NCBI GenBank assembly: GCA_947481115.1
Contig: CANKEI010000052.1
Coordinates: forward strand, 1-5,139
Origin: a bacterium
GTDB taxonomy: Bacteria; Babelota; Babeliae; Babelales; JABDEC01
DNA length: 5,139 nt
Reading direction: 5' to 3'
Shown here: piece by piece, positions 1 to 5,139 of the stretch
Layout of the letters: each line of letters opens with the position of its first letter
Numbering within the stretch: position 1 is the first letter of the stretch
Position numbers and translations under genes: made by a program
Notes under the pieces: generated by a model
Database searches by the model: none
Told to the model about the DNA's origin: nothing
What the model saw: only the letters and a program-made list of their open reading frames with translations

Positions 1-321
1 CATGTAAAACTAGAAAGTTTTTATCACAGCTTATTCCAAATGATCTGCACTACGGCTAATATTAAAACCCAATCTGAATATAATACTAGTCATGGTCGCG
101 TAGACGTCATCATGGACTTACCAAAAGTAATCTATATCGTTGAAATTAAGTTTAACGAGTCAGCACAAATTGCCTTAAAACAAATTACAGACAAACGTTA
201 TTACGAGCCATTTGTAGATCAAAATAAACCCATTATCTTGCTTGGTTTAAATTTTAGTAAAACTGCTGGAGATTTTGAGCTGACGCACGAGTATCAGATA
301 TTAGATCTTAATAGGAATTAA
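1..321 (+). CDS. PD-(D/E)XK nuclease domain, C-terminal part of an AAA-ATPase-like protein (5' end outside window)
   Basis: The frame is open from base 1, so the gene is cut by the window edge and the ATG at 40 is internal. About 106 residues are visible. They match the C-terminal PD-(D/E)XK domain (DUF1703 type) usually joined to an N-terminal AAA-ATPase-like domain. Seen directly, counting from base 1: a YHSLFQMI helix at residues 8-15, TSHGRVDV with the putative metal-binding Asp at 35, VEIKF with Glu48 and Lys50, and the conserved Gln in ALKQI at 61 followed by a KRYYEP helix. The core beta-alpha-beta and the D, ExK and Q residues are all present, so the domain looks catalytically intact. 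The family is expanded in bacteria living in protists and other hosts, and its substrate is not established. The ATPase half is assumed, not seen. The gene ends with TAA two bases before the next ATG, so the two genes are probably co-transcribed. Confidence 0.85.
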   Translation, partial: HVKLESFYHSLFQMICTTANIKTQSEYNTSHGRVDVIMDLPKVIYIVEIKFNESAQIALKQITDKRYYEPFVDQNKPIILLGLNFSKTAGDFELTHEYQILDLNRN

Positions 322-323
322 TA

Positions 324-1058
324 ATGGGAAAAATTGTAGCTATCGGCGGTGGCGATCTACGTAAAAAAAGTACATTGCCAATCGATTTAGAAATTATTAA
401 ATTAACCGGCAAAACTAAACCCAAATTTTTATTTGTGCCCACGGCCAGTTCTGATAGCCCAGTATATATCGATATCATGTGCAAATATTATCAAGAGCTT
501 GGCTGCGAAACAGACACACTTTTATTACTCCAAGCAAATCTAGATTTAGTTGCTATTACAGCACAAATCAAAGCCGCTGATATTATCTATGTAGGTGGTG
601 GTAATACCCTAAAAATGATGCGTCGGTGGCGTAAACTTGGTGTCGATAAATTGCTCATTCAAGCATATCAAGCAGGCACAGTAATGTGTGGTGTAAGTGC
701 CGGCTCAATCTGCTGGTTTGCAGGTGGACACAGCGACTCGCTAAGTTTTTATCATCCAGATGATTGGCAATATATTCGTGTGACTGGTCTAGGTTTAATT
801 CCCGGCACACATTGCCCGCATTACGATAGTGACACTTTAGGCGTTAAACGTGCTGATAGCTTTCAGGCTATGATGTCTAAACGCAGAGATACTGGTATAG
901 CTATCGACGACAACTGTGCCATTATATTTATCGATGACCAATATCGCGTGATTAGTATTAATAATTCACAAGCTTATGTTTTACGCAAATCTAGTAACCA
1001 GCTTGAAATTAAAGCTTTACCAGCTAGTAAAAATTGGCACAAGCTTAGTGATCTATAA
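324..1058 (+). CDS. Peptidase S51 family protein (dipeptidase E / cyanophycinase-like)
   Basis: A complete 244-residue protein, the usual length for single-domain S51 peptidases, with a class-I glutamine-amidotransferase-like fold. Visible motifs are an N-terminal VAIGGGD strand-loop (5-11), FVPTAS (37-42), the YVGGGNTLKMM loop (90-99), the nucleophile elbow CGVSAGS with Ser125 as predicted nucleophile, and GTHCPHYDSD with His166 (or His163) as predicted catalytic His. An acidic pair at 195-196 (AIDDN) sits where the third triad residue is expected. Known S51 enzymes include PepE (Asp-X dipeptides) and cyanophycinase. The sequence is closer to the YgaJ/Lmo0363-type branch, whose substrates are poorly known, so I withhold pepE. 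No signal peptide is seen, so it is probably cytoplasmic. The start is supported by AGGA at 313-316, 7 nt upstream. The 2-bp gap to the nuclease gene indicates an operon. The stop codon lies inside a strong hairpin. Confidence 0.92.
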   Translation: MGKIVAIGGGDLRKKSTLPIDLEIIKLTGKTKPKFLFVPTASSDSPVYIDIMCKYYQELGCETDTLLLLQANLDLVAITAQIKAADIIYVGGGNTLKMMRRWRKLGVDKLLIQAYQAGTVMCGVSAGSICWFAGGHSDSLSFYHPDDWQYIRVTGLGLIPGTHCPHYDSDTLGVKRADSFQAMMSKRRDTGIAIDDNCAIIFIDDQYRVISINNSQAYVLRKSSNQLEIKALPASKNWHKLSDL

Positions 1059-1066
1059 GCTTGTGC
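1037..1066. terminator. Perfect 11-bp hairpin over the peptidase stop codon
   Basis: Arms GCACAAGCTTA (1037-1047) and TAAGCTTGTGC (1056-1066) are exact reverse complements around an 8-nt loop, and the TAA stop at 1056-1058 lies in the second arm. On the plus strand only a weak T-rich tract follows (TCGTAAATCTTT). On the minus strand the stem is followed by CCAATTTTTAC, a better U-tract. It may act as a bidirectional terminator or as a 3'-end stabilising stem between the convergent genes. The structure is certain from the sequence and the function is inferred. Confidence 0.5.
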
Positions 1067-1110
1067 TCGTAAATCTTTAGGCGGCTCAATTGCGCTAATA
1101 TTTAGATAAG

Positions 1111-1143
1111 AAAAGGCTCCCATCACATAAAGCGACAGGAGCT
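1111..1143 (-). terminator. Candidate rho-independent terminator of the coiled-coil gene
   Basis: Read on the minus strand, AGCTCC (1143-1138) pairs with GGAGCC (1120-1115) across a 17-nt loop, giving six pairs including one G-U. It is followed directly by TTTTCTTAT. It begins 47 nt beyond the coiled-coil gene stop, which is the expected place. The long loop and short stem make it moderate in strength. The 1037-1066 hairpin could serve as a back-up. Confidence 0.5.
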
Positions 1144-1190
1144 GATTAAAAATTCGATTATGCATTATTTAGCTTTCATATCAGTAGTTA

Positions 1191-1847
1191 TTATCTAGAG
1201 TTAGGACCATAACCTCTGCCATCCCAAATCACAGCTTCCGATGCAGCTACAGCTGGTCTTGATTTTGGCGCCATGCCAACATGCTTCTCTAAAGCAATAA
1301 TTCTTTGGCCTAATTCGCGCATAGAAGTTTCATGTAACTCACGATGACTTTCGACATCATCAGACATTGATGTCACGCCTCTAGCAAGCTCTACAATTGC
1401 ATCAGTAGTAGTTCTTGCTTTTAGTAACGTAGAACTAAACTTAGCTTCACCAGTAGCTTGTTGTGTACGATATGCTTCGATAGCTGCCATACGTTTCTCA
1501 AGCAGAGCATGATTAGCTTTTGATTCAGCTAGCCCAGCTGCAAGTGCAACTTTCGCTGCCGCAATTTCAGCTTCTACAGCACCAACTCTATCTCGCACTC
1601 TAACCATGGTTTCCGCAAAACGTAATGTACTAGCAGCATTATCAGCTTGCTTAGTTTTTATACCAGCAATTTCAATATCTAAGCGACCAACTTCACGAGC
1701 TAAATCAGCTTTGACTTCAGTAATAGATTTGGCAGCGCTAGCTTTATCTAAGCTTGTATCCATGCAATTTGCTGTTTGCGTCACAATAGCTGACAATAAC
1801 AATGCCGGTAAAATTTTAGAAATTTGCATAACTTTAGAAGCACACAT
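1191..1847 (-). CDS. Exported alanine-rich coiled-coil protein, function unknown
   Basis: A 218-residue protein that I do not recognise by family. Residues 1-28 look like a Sec signal: Lys5 and Lys11, then a hydrophobic stretch ILPALLLSAIVTQTA (12-26). The likely cleavage is near ANC/MD (28/29). TANC is not a proper lipobox, so a lipoprotein is unlikely though not excluded. Residues 35-190 are charged, Ala/Glu/Lys/Arg-rich and nearly free of Pro and Gly, with heptad-like spacing (LAREVGRLDIEIAGIK, VEAEIAAAKVALAAGLAE, LGQRIIALEKHV). This suggests a long helical coiled coil, probably oligomeric, in the periplasm or outside the cell. A short tail (192-218) holds Pro, Trp208 and a GRGYGPN segment. 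The start at 1847 is set by AGGAG five bases upstream. Met7 is an alternative that keeps the signal but has no such site. The gene is monocistronic with its own promoter and terminator. Its alanine-rich codons make it visibly less AT-rich than the hydrolase gene. Confidence 0.8.
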   Translation of the reverse strand: MCASKVMQISKILPALLLSAIVTQTANCMDTSLDKASAAKSITEVKADLAREVGRLDIEIAGIKTKQADNAASTLRFAETMVRVRDRVGAVEAEIAAAKVALAAGLAESKANHALLEKRMAAIEAYRTQQATGEAKFSSTLLKARTTTDAIVELARGVTSMSDDVESHRELHETSMRELGQRIIALEKHVGMAPKSRPAVAASEAVIWDGRGYGPNSR

Positions 1848-1852
1848 AAAAA

Positions 1853-1857
1853 CTCCT
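1853..1857 (-). promoter_or_regulatory. Ribosome binding site of the coiled-coil gene
   Basis: AGGAG on the minus strand with a 5-nt spacer to ATG 1847-1845. It is the strongest Shine-Dalgarno in the window and fixes the start at Met1 rather than Met7. Confidence 0.8.
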
Positions 1858-1878
1858 GTTGGTATAAATTAAATAAAC

Positions 1879-1896
1879 AGCAATAATTATATTGCT
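1879..1896. promoter_or_regulatory. 18-bp inverted repeat over the -10 box (possible operator)
   Basis: AGCAATA (1879-1885) and TATTGCT (1890-1896) are perfect reverse complements separated by ATTA. The palindrome covers the whole -10 element of the coiled-coil gene and the predicted transcription start. A dimeric regulator bound here would block initiation. No regulator gene is seen in the window, and short AT-rich palindromes can occur by chance. Confidence 0.35.
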
Positions 1897-1913
1897 AGTG
1901 ATAACTAATGCAA
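1886..1913 (-). promoter_or_regulatory. Sigma-70-type promoter for the coiled-coil gene
   Basis: On the minus strand a perfect TATAAT -10 box (1891-1886) lies 16 nt downstream of TTGCAT (1913-1908), a weak -35. The start of transcription would fall near 1879, giving a leader of about 30 nt that contains the AGGAG site. Confidence 0.55.
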
Positions 1914-1985
1914 TCGATTTTAAGTGATAAAACTGGCTATAAATAAGTGAAAATTAATGGAGAATCCAGGTTTCAAACCCCTAAC

Positions 1986-2014
1986 TAATCTATCAATTGC
2001 GCCAGCCCATTTTG
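1986..2014 (+). repeat. Direct repeat copy A (29 bp), upstream of the hydrolase gene
   Basis: This stretch (starts TAATCTATC, ends CCCATTTTG) is identical over 29 bp to 3256-3284. After a one-base insertion (C at 2015) six more bases match (TTTACT, 2016-2021 against 3285-3290). On the minus strand copy A still spells KQNGLAQLID and then a stop (TAG), the same peptide as the C-terminus of the ABC-2 permease. An in-frame stop lies just upstream, so copy A is only the 3' tip of that gene. It sits 38 bp before the hydrolase start and carries the proposed -35 box at its edge. Confidence 0.95.
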
Positions 2015-2039
2015 CTTTACTCAAGTTGCAAATTATAGT
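2012..2039 (+). promoter_or_regulatory. Possible promoter of the hydrolase gene
   Basis: TTGCTT (2012-2017) and TATAGT (2034-2039, one base from consensus) are spaced 16 nt apart. Transcription would start about 6 nt before the ATG at 2052. No Shine-Dalgarno precedes that ATG, so the two observations agree with a nearly leaderless message. The -35 match is weak. Confidence 0.35.
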
Positions 2040-2051
2040 AAAAGATTATAC

Positions 2052-3176
2052 ATGAATAAAAATGCGCAAAAAATTGTAGTAATATTTTTCATCACATTAG
2101 GCATTACGTTAACTTTAACTATAGGCGGACTTTGGTACTTTTCACCAATTTATAGATCATTCCCACAGCCTACTGGTCCCTATGGCGTCGGCATTATTAC
2201 TAAAAATTTTATCGATGCAAATCGCAATGAAATTCATACCTTAGCTACTAAACCACGAGCTTTAGTAGCTGATATTTATTACCCAACGGAAAAAAAATTA
2301 TCTCCACAAACCTTCCCTTATCAAGCGCAACGAATTAAAGCAACGATAAATTATCATGCAAAATATACTAAAATACCTGCATGGATTTTAAAAATTCTAA
2401 TTGCAAACATACAAAGTTATGCTAATCCTAATGCTCAAATAGCAGCCGGGTCATCATTTCCAGTAGTTATTTTCTCGCACGGAATTGGTGGTGCAGCATT
2501 CTATAATGTATATTTAGAAGAACTTGCTAGTCATGGATATGTAGTGGTATCTGTTTATCATACCTATGATACAGAAGTTACAGTGTTTTCAGATGACTAT
2601 GTTGTCGAACTTGACCCTGAATTGCGCGATATGATAAAAAAAATCGATCGTACGCGTATCTATCCATATCGTGCCATTGCACATAAGATTTGGCTACAAG
2701 ACCTACAATTTATGATAGATAAAATACAAACATTAAACAGTGATGTTGACTCGATGTTTAACCATAAATTAGATTTAACCAGACTAGGCGCACTTGGCCA
2801 TTCACATGGCGGTGCCGTAGTAATTGATTTAGTTAAATTGGAACCATGCATAAAAGCTGGAATTGATTTAGATGGTTGGACAATATCAGCTAATACAACT
2901 GCATCTTTTAATAAACCATTCATGACCATAGTTAGTGGTAATTTTGATCTAAACCAGCCATTTACTGGAGGATCTGTTGGTTGGAATCTATTTTTGAAAA
3001 ATATGCAAACCAACTCACTGGCTAGCCTAATAATAATCCCAGATGCAGATCATAATTCATTTTCTGATGATATTTTAATAAAATGGCCATTTGGTTTACA
3101 AAAAAAACAAGCCGATAAAATACGTAATCAAGTTCAGCACTATATACAAACTTTTTTTGATAAATATGTTAAATAA
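2052..3176 (+). CDS. Membrane-anchored alpha/beta-hydrolase, PAF-acetylhydrolase (isoform II)-like
   Basis: A complete 374-residue protein. Residues 8-30 form a hydrophobic segment after Lys3/Lys7, a signal anchor or uncleaved signal that places the enzyme outside the inner membrane. The N-terminal TGPYGVGIITKNFID (41-55), with a following basic stretch and LVADIYYPT (71-79), is characteristic of the plasma PAF-acetylhydrolase family. Next come the oxyanion-hole motif VIFSHGIGG (139-147), the nucleophile elbow GHSHG (249-253, Ser251), Asp274 in IDLDGW and His334 in DADHNSFSD, so the Ser-Asp-His triad looks complete. Family members hydrolyse short or oxidised sn-2 acyl chains of phospholipids. 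The actual substrate here is unknown, and a more general lipase or esterase is the alternative. No Shine-Dalgarno is visible before the start. The gene stands alone, is strongly AT-rich, is convergent with the permease gene, and is flanked by the direct repeats at 1986 and 3256. Confidence 0.88.
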   Translation: MNKNAQKIVVIFFITLGITLTLTIGGLWYFSPIYRSFPQPTGPYGVGIITKNFIDANRNEIHTLATKPRALVADIYYPTEKKLSPQTFPYQAQRIKATINYHAKYTKIPAWILKILIANIQSYANPNAQIAAGSSFPVVIFSHGIGGAAFYNVYLEELASHGYVVVSVYHTYDTEVTVFSDDYVVELDPELRDMIKKIDRTRIYPYRAIAHKIWLQDLQFMIDKIQTLNSDVDSMFNHKLDLTRLGALGHSHGGAVVIDLVKLEPCIKAGIDLDGWTISANTTASFNKPFMTIVSGNFDLNQPFTGGSVGWNLFLKNMQTNSLASLIIIPDADHNSFSDDILIKWPFGLQKKQADKIRNQVQHYIQTFFDKYVK

Positions 3177-3181
3177 ATCCT

Positions 3182-3210
3182 GTCCACAGTAATTATACCT
3201 AGCTATGGAC
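3182..3210. terminator. Weak hairpin between convergent hydrolase and permease genes
   Basis: GTCCACAG (3182-3189) and CTATGGAC (3203-3210) pair over eight positions with one C-A mismatch around a 13-nt loop. No T-run follows on either strand, though the minus strand is AT-rich beyond it. A second small stem, CCAAT (3210-3214) with ATTGG (3227-3231), abuts it. It could help end both converging transcripts, and the call is weak. Confidence 0.25.
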
Positions 3211-3254
3211 CAATACTAGCAATTGCATTGGCTATTCTGAGACATCTTCAACTT

Positions 3255-4052
3255 TTAATCTATCAATTGCGCCAGCCCATTTTGTTTACTACGCTTAAAG
3301 CACACAGCAAACAACACAATGGCACAAGCAGCGTATAAAATACCCAGTACGTAACCCTTGATCAAATCAGCTGTTGGATCTTGCTGATGCACTAAATAAT
3401 TACGCATCCCCTGAAACACATAACTCATAGGCACAAATTTGCTAATCATTTGACCCCAATGCGGCAGAACATCAATTGGGTAACAAGCACCACTAAATGG
3501 TAATAGCGCCCAGCCAATTACAAAACCTAACTCTATCCCACGTTTACCCAAAAACGTGATAATTTGCAGACAGATAAACCCTAATGAAATTGTGAAAAAC
3601 AATAACGGTGGCGCAAAAATCAGAAATGTTGATAGCAAATACCAAAATGAAATATTGTACAAGAAATAGATCGTGAGTAAACAAAAAATAGACACCATCG
3701 AAATCATGATTACAAAGAACAATATTGAACCACATACCCATTCGATTGTGCGCAGCGGTAAAGAAAATAAATTCACCAAGTTATGTGACCAAATTTCTTC
3801 ACTAAAAGACACTATAATTAAGTTAGACCCACGACCTACTATTTGCCATAGAAGCACTCCCAACAATGCAATAATTTCGTAATTTTGAAACTGCAGCGAA
3901 CCCTGTAGTTTCTGGATCCAGGCTCCCAAAAAACCCCAAGTTAAAATATCAAGCAGGGGCCAATAGAAGCCGCCCAACAAGTAATTAGGATCCCGGCGCC
4001 ACATGCGTGTATGTCGCAATACAACCGCCCAAATCGGCGCAAAAGAAATCAT
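3255..4052 (-). CDS. ABC-2 type transporter permease
   Basis: A complete 265-residue integral membrane protein, the normal size for an ABC-2 (DrrB/NodJ-like) exporter permease. Approximate membrane segments are 24-45, 59-82, 104-131, 136-168, 174-192 and 234-252. The segment EEIWSHNLVNLFSLPLRTIEW (85-105) matches the cytoplasmic coupling region that contacts the ATPase. PFSGACYPIDVLP (185-197) followed by FVPMSYVFQGMRN (206-218) is the family's C-terminal signature. AAGGGG (4063-4058), 5 nt from the ATG, supports the start. ATG overlaps the TGA of the upstream ATPase as ATGA, showing translational coupling in a two-gene exporter operon. The exported substrate cannot be told from sequence. Because an IS630 element interrupts the ATPase gene upstream, this permease is cut off from its natural promoter and may lack a partner. 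Its last ten codons are duplicated at 1986-2014. Confidence 0.9.
   Translation of the reverse strand: MISFAPIWAVVLRHTRMWRRDPNYLLGGFYWPLLDILTWGFLGAWIQKLQGSLQFQNYEIIALLGVLLWQIVGRGSNLIIVSFSEEIWSHNLVNLFSLPLRTIEWVCGSILFFVIMISMVSIFCLLTIYFLYNISFWYLLSTFLIFAPPLLFFTISLGFICLQIITFLGKRGIELGFVIGWALLPFSGACYPIDVLPHWGQMISKFVPMSYVFQGMRNYLVHQQDPTADLIKGYVLGILYAACAIVLFAVCFKRSKQNGLAQLID
3256..3284 (+). repeat. Direct repeat copy B (29 bp), 3' end of the permease gene
   Basis: Identical to 1986-2014 and in the same orientation. It encodes the final residues QNGLAQLID of the permease and most of its TAA stop on the minus strand. The two copies start exactly 1270 bp apart and enclose only the hydrolase gene with its short flanks. 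Confidence 0.95.
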
Positions 4053-4330
4053 TGTGGCCCCTTCTGATTATTCTGTTTCATGATATTTAAAAAATAATCT
4101 TCGAGCGTTGGCTTATCAATCGAAATATGCGAATAAATAATTTTATGTTCACCCAAATTAATTAAAAACTGCGCAATCGCATGTTCATCTAGTTCGATAG
4201 TTAAATTATTAGCTTGTGCTGTATAAGATAATTGCTGATCTTGCAGATAGCTTAGAGCCCCTGCTAACTCGCTAGTAATAATTAAATGTACACGTATAGC
4301 GTTGTTAAAACAAAATGGCCAAATTGACAA
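4049..4330 (-). pseudogene. ABC transporter ATP-binding protein, C-terminal remnant
   Basis: Only the C-terminal accessory domain survives, about 80 residues from AIRVHLIITSE onward. It has alternating beta strands and the PTLEDYFLNIM ending, equivalent to the SLEDVFL motif that closes DrrA/CcmA-type export ATPases. Walker A, signature and Walker B motifs are missing. The only start-like codon is a TTG at 4330, which already lies in IS630 sequence. The frame stays open to 4357 and then meets a stop. About the first ten residues of that frame are therefore probably element-derived, with the junction near 4298. The 5' part of the gene is expected beyond the far end of the element, outside this window. 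The TGA overlaps the permease ATG. As it stands it cannot bind ATP, so the exporter is inactive unless another ATPase substitutes. Confidence 0.75.
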
Positions 4331-4359
4331 AGTAATTAAAATGGGGACACTTAGTTCTC

Positions 4360-4992
4360 ATGAAGCAAACTAACTTTGAACTAACCAACGATGAATTAAT
4401 ATTCCTAAAAGAATATTTTAGGACATCTCCCGTTCCATTAATTCGATATAAAGCACAAGCTGTTATGATGCATATTGGCGGCCTAGAATTAGATCAAATT
4501 AGTCAATTTGTGCTTAGGGAAACTCGCACAATTAGGCGCTGGATCGAGGATTTTAACAAACGGAGGCTAGCCAGCATTTTTTGCGGGCATGTAGACAATG
4601 AGAATGCTAATAAGCTTACTCGAGCGCAAAAAACTGAAATAAAAGAGGCGCTAAAGAGCCCTCCTTCGGACTATGGATTGCCAAATAAATTTTGGGATGT
4701 TCCACAATTAAAAAACTATGTAGAAGCTCGATTTGGTGTTGTTTTTGAATCAAAGCAATCATATCATTTTCTGCTTAGATTTAGTGAGTTAAATTTCAAA
4801 TATCCAGATACATTTTCCATCAGACGGGATAAAGTCGCTATCGATAAAAGAATAGTTGAAATTAGGCAGGAGATTAAGCCATATCTAAAAGATCCTGAGT
4901 GGGAAGTTTTTGTAGCTGATGAAACCAGAATGGTGCTAGAAGCCATAACGCGAAAAGCATGGTTAAGAGTAGGCGAAAGAACTATTGTCTAG
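4360..4992 (+). pseudogene. IS630-family transposase, N-terminal part up to an in-frame TAG
   Basis: A 210-residue frame starting at ATG 4360 with no good Shine-Dalgarno (GGGG at 4343-4346 is too far). Residues 12-70 hold a helix-turn-helix (LELDQISQFVLRETRTIRRWIEDF, 42-65) typical of IS630 DNA-binding domains. Residues 108-148 (PNKFWDVPQLKNYVEARFGVVFE onward) match the winged-helix segment before the catalytic core. FVADETRM (184-191) holds the first catalytic Asp, Asp187. IS630 transposases normally run to about 330-350 residues with a second Asp (WDNA region) and a Glu. Here TAG at 4990-4992 stops the frame right after GERTIV, and homologous sequence resumes in the same frame. The truncated product would lack two of the three DDE residues, so the gene is probably inactive. 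Suppression or a sequencing error are alternatives. Confidence 0.8.
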
Positions 4993-5139
4993 GTCAAGCA
5001 AAGCGCTGAATATCAAAGTTATTTTGGCGCATTATGTCAAAAAACTTTCAAGTGCTATGTTTATGAAGTTAGCTGGCAAAATCAAGAAGAAATATTGGGT
5101 GCATTGAAAAAATTATTAGCGATTTTTCCAAATAAAAAA
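4993..5139 (+). pseudogene. IS630 transposase continuation after the TAG (runs off window)
   Basis: Forty-nine further codons stay open in the frame of 4360-4992. They read VKQSAEYQSYFGAL, then KTFKCYVYEVSWQNQEE, then LGALKKLLAIFPNKK. This is what the RNase-H-like core of IS630 transposases looks like between the first and second catalytic Asp (SYFGAL strand, W-Q-N-Q-E-E helix, leading to the WDNA strand). The frame is continuous, so the lesion is a single stop codon and not a frameshift. There is no ribosome binding site or start codon here to make it an independent gene. Confidence 0.8.

Larger units (their letters stand above)
4299..5139 (+). mobile_element. IS630-family insertion sequence, left end and most of the element (right end outside window)
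   Basis: The element carries an IS630-type transposase reading away from the ABC operon. The left boundary is inferred from where ATPase coding similarity stops. IS630 elements insert at TA, and the TA at 4297-4298 is the best candidate, with uncertainty of about 20 bp. The terminal inverted repeat cannot be verified because the right end is beyond 5139. A perfect TTGACA at 4324-4329 could be a -35 box for the transposase, but no good -10 follows at 16-18 nt. Confidence 0.75.

Noticed and set aside
974..1165. Minus-strand 63-codon open frame overlapping the peptidase 3' end
   Set aside because: No ribosome binding site, unremarkable peptide, overlaps a certain gene and the terminator hairpins.
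1606..1872. Plus-strand 88-codon open frame opposite the coiled-coil gene
   Set aside because: It is antisense to a gene with a clear signal peptide, promoter and Shine-Dalgarno, and has no start signals of its own.
1957..2015. tRNA-like stretch on either strand (GGTTTCAAACC near GGAGAAT and a GCGCAATTGATAG D-arm-like string)
   Set aside because: The acceptor and T stems do not pair, the T-loop lacks the conserved C56, there is no anticodon arm, and the D-arm-like part is simply the duplicated permease 3' end.
2660..3013. Minus-strand 117-codon open frame inside the hydrolase gene
   Set aside because: It is a shadow of a gene with a complete catalytic triad, and its peptide shows no recognisable motif.
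3544..3882. Short open frames on both strands inside the permease gene
   Set aside because: Shadows of the six-segment membrane protein, with no start signals.
1..5139. General reassignment of TAG to an amino acid
   Set aside because: The complete genes run full length with no internal TAG, so the single TAG in the transposase is better explained as a local mutation.
1..5139. CRISPR array or tandem repeats
   Set aside because: Only one pair of long repeats exists, 1270 bp apart, with no regular short spacing.

Overview
The window is AT-rich, gene-dense bacterial DNA. Its mix of genes is a PD-(D/E)XK nuclease-tailed AAA-ATPase-like protein, a secreted alanine-rich coiled-coil protein, a membrane-anchored PAF-acetylhydrolase-like enzyme, an ABC-2 exporter and an IS630 insertion. 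That mix is typical of host-associated bacteria of protists. Candidatus Dependentiae (Babeliae) is my first guess and an intracellular gammaproteobacterium such as a Legionellales member is the alternative. This taxonomic call is inference only, because no rRNA or tRNA gene is present.

Layout: (i) 1-1058, plus strand. The 3' end of a PD-(D/E)XK nuclease-domain gene is followed after 2 bp by an intact peptidase S51 (PepE/cyanophycinase-type) gene. The pair closes with an 11-bp perfect hairpin spanning the stop codon. (ii) 1059-1918, minus strand. An exported coiled-coil protein has a strong Shine-Dalgarno, a perfect TATAAT -10 box overlapped by an 18-bp inverted repeat, and a candidate intrinsic terminator at 1111-1143. 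(iii) 1986-3284. A complete alpha/beta-hydrolase of the PAF-acetylhydrolase type lies between two direct copies of a 29-bp sequence, and the distal copy is the 3' end of the neighbouring ABC permease gene. (iv) 3255-4330, minus strand. An intact ABC-2 permease overlaps the C-terminal remnant of its partner ATPase by ATGA. (v) about 4299 to the window end. An IS630-family element has cut the ATPase gene, and its transposase frame is itself interrupted by an in-frame TAG.

The main story is disruption and rearrangement at the ABC exporter locus. One subunit is broken by an insertion sequence. The 3' tip of the other subunit is duplicated on the far side of a single hydrolase gene, as if that gene had arrived as a small cassette or as if an older permease copy had been lost. 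No clearly new multi-gene defence or signalling system is visible. The repeat-flanked hydrolase is the most unusual structure.
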